Assembly (NCBI RefSeq): GCF_014170305.1
Contig: NZ_LZZT01000018.1
Coordinates: 1-64,000, forward strand
DNA: 64,000 bases
From: Achromobacter sp. UMC71
GTDB lineage: Bacteria > Pseudomonadota > Gammaproteobacteria > Burkholderiales > Burkholderiaceae_B
Direction: 5' to 3'
Shown here: in pieces, positions 61,486 to 64,000 of the stretch
Layout: every line of letters begins with the position of its first letter
Numbering within the stretch: position 1 is the stretch's first letter
The notes under the pieces: generated by a model
Databases searched by the model: none
The model's input: only the letters and a program-made list of their open reading frames with translations
What the model was told of the DNA's origin: nothing
Translations under genes and position numbers: made by a program

Positions 61486-62334
61486 ATGGAACAGGTCCTC
61501 TTTATCGTCTGGCGCGAAAGCGTCGAAGCCATGCTGGTGGTGGGCATCCTGTACACCTGGCTGCGCTCGACGCCGGAAGGCGCGCGCGGGCTGAAGTATC
61601 TGTGGGGCGGCGTGGCCGCCGGGCTGGCGTTGGCCATCGCACTGGCGCTGGTGTTGCTGGGCGTGTCGTCCTGGCTCAGCGACGAGGGGCAGGAATGGTT
61701 CCAGGCTGTCATGTCGCTGGCGGCGTGCGCGCTGGTGGTGCAGATGGTCGTCTGGATGAAAAAGCACGGCCGCACGCTGAAAGGCGAACTTGAAAGCGGC
61801 GCGCGCTCTTCTGTGGCCAGCGACAACTGGTGGGGCCTGTTCGTGCTGGTGGCTATCGCGGTGGCCCGCGAGGGCAGCGAAACCGTGGTGTTCCTGTACG
61901 GCACCGTGGCGGCGGGCGAAGACGGCAACAACATGCTGATGCTGGCCCTGGCCGGCGTGGCCGGTTTCGTCGTGGCGCTCCTGACCTTCTGGCTGCTGCA
62001 GCTGGGCGGCAAGCTCATCACCTGGCGCCGCTTTTTCCGCGTCACCGAAATCCTGCTGTTGCTGCTGGCCGGCTCGCTGCTGGTGGGCGGCCTGGATCAC
62101 CTGATTTCCCTGGACGTGCTGCCGACGATCATCGATCCGGTCTGGGACAGCTCGTGGTTGCTCAGCGACAGCACGGGTTTCGGCAAGATTCTGGCCGATT
62201 TTGCGGGGTACCGCGCCCTGCCTGCCCTGATTTCGGTATTGCTGTGGGTCGCTTACTGGATCGTGGTATGGGCGCTGTTGCGCTGGGTGGGCGGCAAGCC
62301 CGCGCCGGTCGCCGCGGCCCGCGCAGCTTCCTGA
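61486..62334 (+). CDS. ftrC: FTR1-family iron permease FtrC
   Basis: 282 aa, about seven membrane helices. Two FTR1 iron-translocation motifs of the RExxE type: RESVE at 10-14 and REGSE at 128-132. It moves oxidised iron across the inner membrane. Third gene of ftrABCD, 14 bp after ftrB. Confidence 0.94.
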   Translation: MEQVLFIVWRESVEAMLVVGILYTWLRSTPEGARGLKYLWGGVAAGLALAIALALVLLGVSSWLSDEGQEWFQAVMSLAACALVVQMVVWMKKHGRTLKGELESGARSSVASDNWWGLFVLVAIAVAREGSETVVFLYGTVAAGEDGNNMLMLALAGVAGFVVALLTFWLLQLGGKLITWRRFFRVTEILLLLLAGSLLVGGLDHLISLDVLPTIIDPVWDSSWLLSDSTGFGKILADFAGYRALPALISVLLWVAYWIVVWALLRWVGGKPAPVAAARAAS

Positions 62335-62375
62335 TTCCGACGCCTTTGCCGGACTGAATTAATGAAGGTTTAACC

Positions 62376-63773
62376 ATGGCAGCTGCACTCGGGAGGGCAA
62401 CCTCCCGTATCGCCGACTTTCTTCGAGACCATGCCCCTCTGCTGCGCAAGCTGCAGTGGGGCATTGTTGCGATATACGCGTTCCTCCTGATCGTCCCGGC
62501 CATCATGCCTTTGCCGGGCAATTCGGCATCGGTTTTCAACAATCTCACCATCGTCGCGCAGTTCGCCTTCTGGGGCGTCTGGTGGCCGTTCGTGCTGATT
62601 TCCATGCCGATCCTGGGACGGGCATGGTGTGGTTGGTTCTGTCCGGAGGGCATGCTCACCGAGTGGGCCAGCGAACGTGGCCAGGGGCGTGCCATCCCGA
62701 AATGGATGCGCTGGGGCGGCTGGCCGTTCGTGGCGTTCGCACTGACGACGGTGTACGGCCAGCTCGTCAGCGTGTACCAGTATCCACTGGCGGTGCTGGC
62801 GGTGCTGGGCGGGTCCACGGTGGCGGCCATGATCGTCGGCTGGCGCTATGGCCGCAGCAAGCGCGTATGGTGCAAGTACCTGTGCCCGGTCAACGGCGTG
62901 TTCAACGTGCTGGCCAAGCTGGCGCCCTGGCACTTCAAGGTGGACGAAGAAAAGTGGCGTCATCCGGTCATCCGGATCGAGCCCATCAACTGTGCGCCGC
63001 TGGTGCCCCTGCGGCACATGAAGGGCGCCGGCGATTGCCACATGTGCGGCCGCTGCAGCGACTACCGCGGCGCCATCGCGCTGACGCCGCGCTCGCCCGA
63101 AGAAGAAATCGTCAACGTCACCGAGGGCGAGGGCTGGCAGACCGTCCTGCTGTGCTTCGGTCTGATGGGCATCGCCATGGGCGCGTTCCTCTGGAGCGCC
63201 AGCCCCTGGTACGTGGCAGCCAAGCAATGGGCCGCCACCTGGTTGGTCGAACGCGACATCCTCTGGCCGCTGATGGACAACGCGCCCTGGTTCATCTTGA
63301 CGCACTATCCGGAAGTGAACGACAGCTTCTCCTGGCTGGACGGCGCGGGCATCCTGATGTTCGTGGTCGGCGCCACGGTGTGCGTGGGCGGCGCCAGCTT
63401 CCTGTCGCTCTGGATCGCCGACCGCCTGGTGCCTGCCGCGCCCTCGGCCGGGCAAGCCTCTGGCGGCTGGTTCCGCCCTGGCCTGCACAAGCTGGCCCAG
63501 GCGCTGATTCCGTCGGCCGGCATTGGCGTGTTCCTGGGGCTGTCGGCCACCACGGTCAACCTGCTCAAACACGAAGGCGTGCGCGCCGCGTGGGCGGCGC
63601 CGGTGCGTTTTACGCTGCTGGCGCTGGCTGTGCTGTGGACTCTGCGGCTATTCGCCCGCTTGCTGAACCAGCGTCCGGCAAGCCGCGTGAAAAAGGGGCT
63701 GGCATGGTTGGTGCTACTGGCCGGCCTGGCGCCGTTCTGCTGGGCCTGGGTGCTGTTCTTCGCCATCTGGTAG
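62376..63773 (+). CDS. ftrD: Polyferredoxin-like membrane protein FtrD
   Basis: 465 aa, membrane protein of the NapH/ferredoxin-type family. Cysteine motifs CGWFCPEG, CKYLCPVNG and CHMCGRCSDYRG could bind [4Fe-4S] clusters; several membrane helices surround them. It is thought to take electrons from the FtrB oxidation step. Last gene of the operon, 41 bp after ftrC. Confidence 0.92.
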   Translation: MAAALGRATSRIADFLRDHAPLLRKLQWGIVAIYAFLLIVPAIMPLPGNSASVFNNLTIVAQFAFWGVWWPFVLISMPILGRAWCGWFCPEGMLTEWASERGQGRAIPKWMRWGGWPFVAFALTTVYGQLVSVYQYPLAVLAVLGGSTVAAMIVGWRYGRSKRVWCKYLCPVNGVFNVLAKLAPWHFKVDEEKWRHPVIRIEPINCAPLVPLRHMKGAGDCHMCGRCSDYRGAIALTPRSPEEEIVNVTEGEGWQTVLLCFGLMGIAMGAFLWSASPWYVAAKQWAATWLVERDILWPLMDNAPWFILTHYPEVNDSFSWLDGAGILMFVVGATVCVGGASFLSLWIADRLVPAAPSAGQASGGWFRPGLHKLAQALIPSAGIGVFLGLSATTVNLLKHEGVRAAWAAPVRFTLLALAVLWTLRLFARLLNQRPASRVKKGLAWLVLLAGLAPFCWAWVLFFAIW

Positions 63774-63841
63774 CGCCTGTCGCCCTGCGATAAAGTGGAG
63801 GGCTCCGCCGCCTGGCGCGGCTCTTCCTCTTTCATCGCATC

Positions 63842-64000
63842 ATGGCTACCTACGCGTTCCGTCTCATCAACGTCTTCGCTTCCAGCACGTTCAGCGGCAA
63901 TCAGTTGTGCGTGTTCGAAGACGCGCGCGGCATGGATGACGCCACCATGCTGAACCTGGCGGCGCAATTCAATTTATCCGAAACCACCTTCATCCTGCCG
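63842..64000 (+). CDS. PhzF-family isomerase/epimerase (5' part only)
   Basis: The first 53 codons, cut by the window end. MATYAFRLINVFASSTFSGN and the downstream FNLSETTFIL are typical of the phenazine biosynthesis PhzF-like family of isomerases. Substrate cannot be deduced. It starts 68 bp after ftrD and is probably unrelated to iron uptake. Confidence 0.88.
   Translation, partial: MATYAFRLINVFASSTFSGNQLCVFEDARGMDDATMLNLAAQFNLSETTFILP

Overview
The window is 64 kb of GC-rich chromosome with no mobile elements, phage genes, tRNA, rRNA or CRISPR visible. Gene content and order point to the Alcaligenaceae of the beta-proteobacteria: sdhCDABE-gltA, stand-alone odh/suc-lpd, maeB, a membrane-bound PuuD urate hydroxylase and the ftrABCD ferrous iron system known from Bordetella. 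The acdS/acdR pair makes Achromobacter more likely than classical Bordetella. This genus-level call is inference.

Layout. 0-2.3 kb: THUMP-type RNA methyltransferase and a HemJ/CopD-like membrane protein (minus strand). 2.6-7.5 kb: prpB-prpC-prpD (methylcitrate cycle) and mdh, all minus, followed by a divergent GntR regulator with a nested palindromic operator between mdh and gntR. 8.8-13.7 kb: sdhC-D-A-B-E-gltA operon. 13.8-20.8 kb: an unrecognised membrane-anchored protein, a DUF2214 protein, maeB, and a solo homodimeric aceE-type E1. 21-31 kb: an OPT transporter, then a purine (urate to allantoate) catabolic island: NCS2 permease, M20 hydrolase, UraD-AllC fusion, PuuE allantoinase, HiuH and PuuD. 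Three copies of a TGTATACA-type palindrome in its promoters suggest one shared regulator. 31-32.7 kb: ACC deaminase acdS with divergent Lrp-type acdR around an AT-rich control region. 33-39 kb: sucA-sucB-lpd, then zapE.

40-47.3 kb: an iron-uptake cluster with a Fur box, FecI-type sigma factor, FecR, STN-containing TonB receptor, and a DUF4198/DUF3649/PepSY/DUF3325 set that probably handles the imported ferric chelate at the inner membrane. 47.4-57 kb: housekeeping genes: trpS with an extra C-terminal domain, an unknown 167-aa protein, tex, a YoaA/DinG helicase, bamD, rluD and pgeF. 57.2-60.4 kb: phaC-phaB-phaR (polyhydroxybutyrate storage). 60.6-63.8 kb: ftrABCD. The window ends inside a PhzF-family gene.

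Together the genes cover most of the oxidative TCA cycle (citrate synthase, 2-oxoglutarate dehydrogenase, succinate dehydrogenase, malate dehydrogenase), the propionate and malate branches that feed it, nitrogen scavenging from purines and ACC, carbon storage as PHB, and two independent iron uptake routes.
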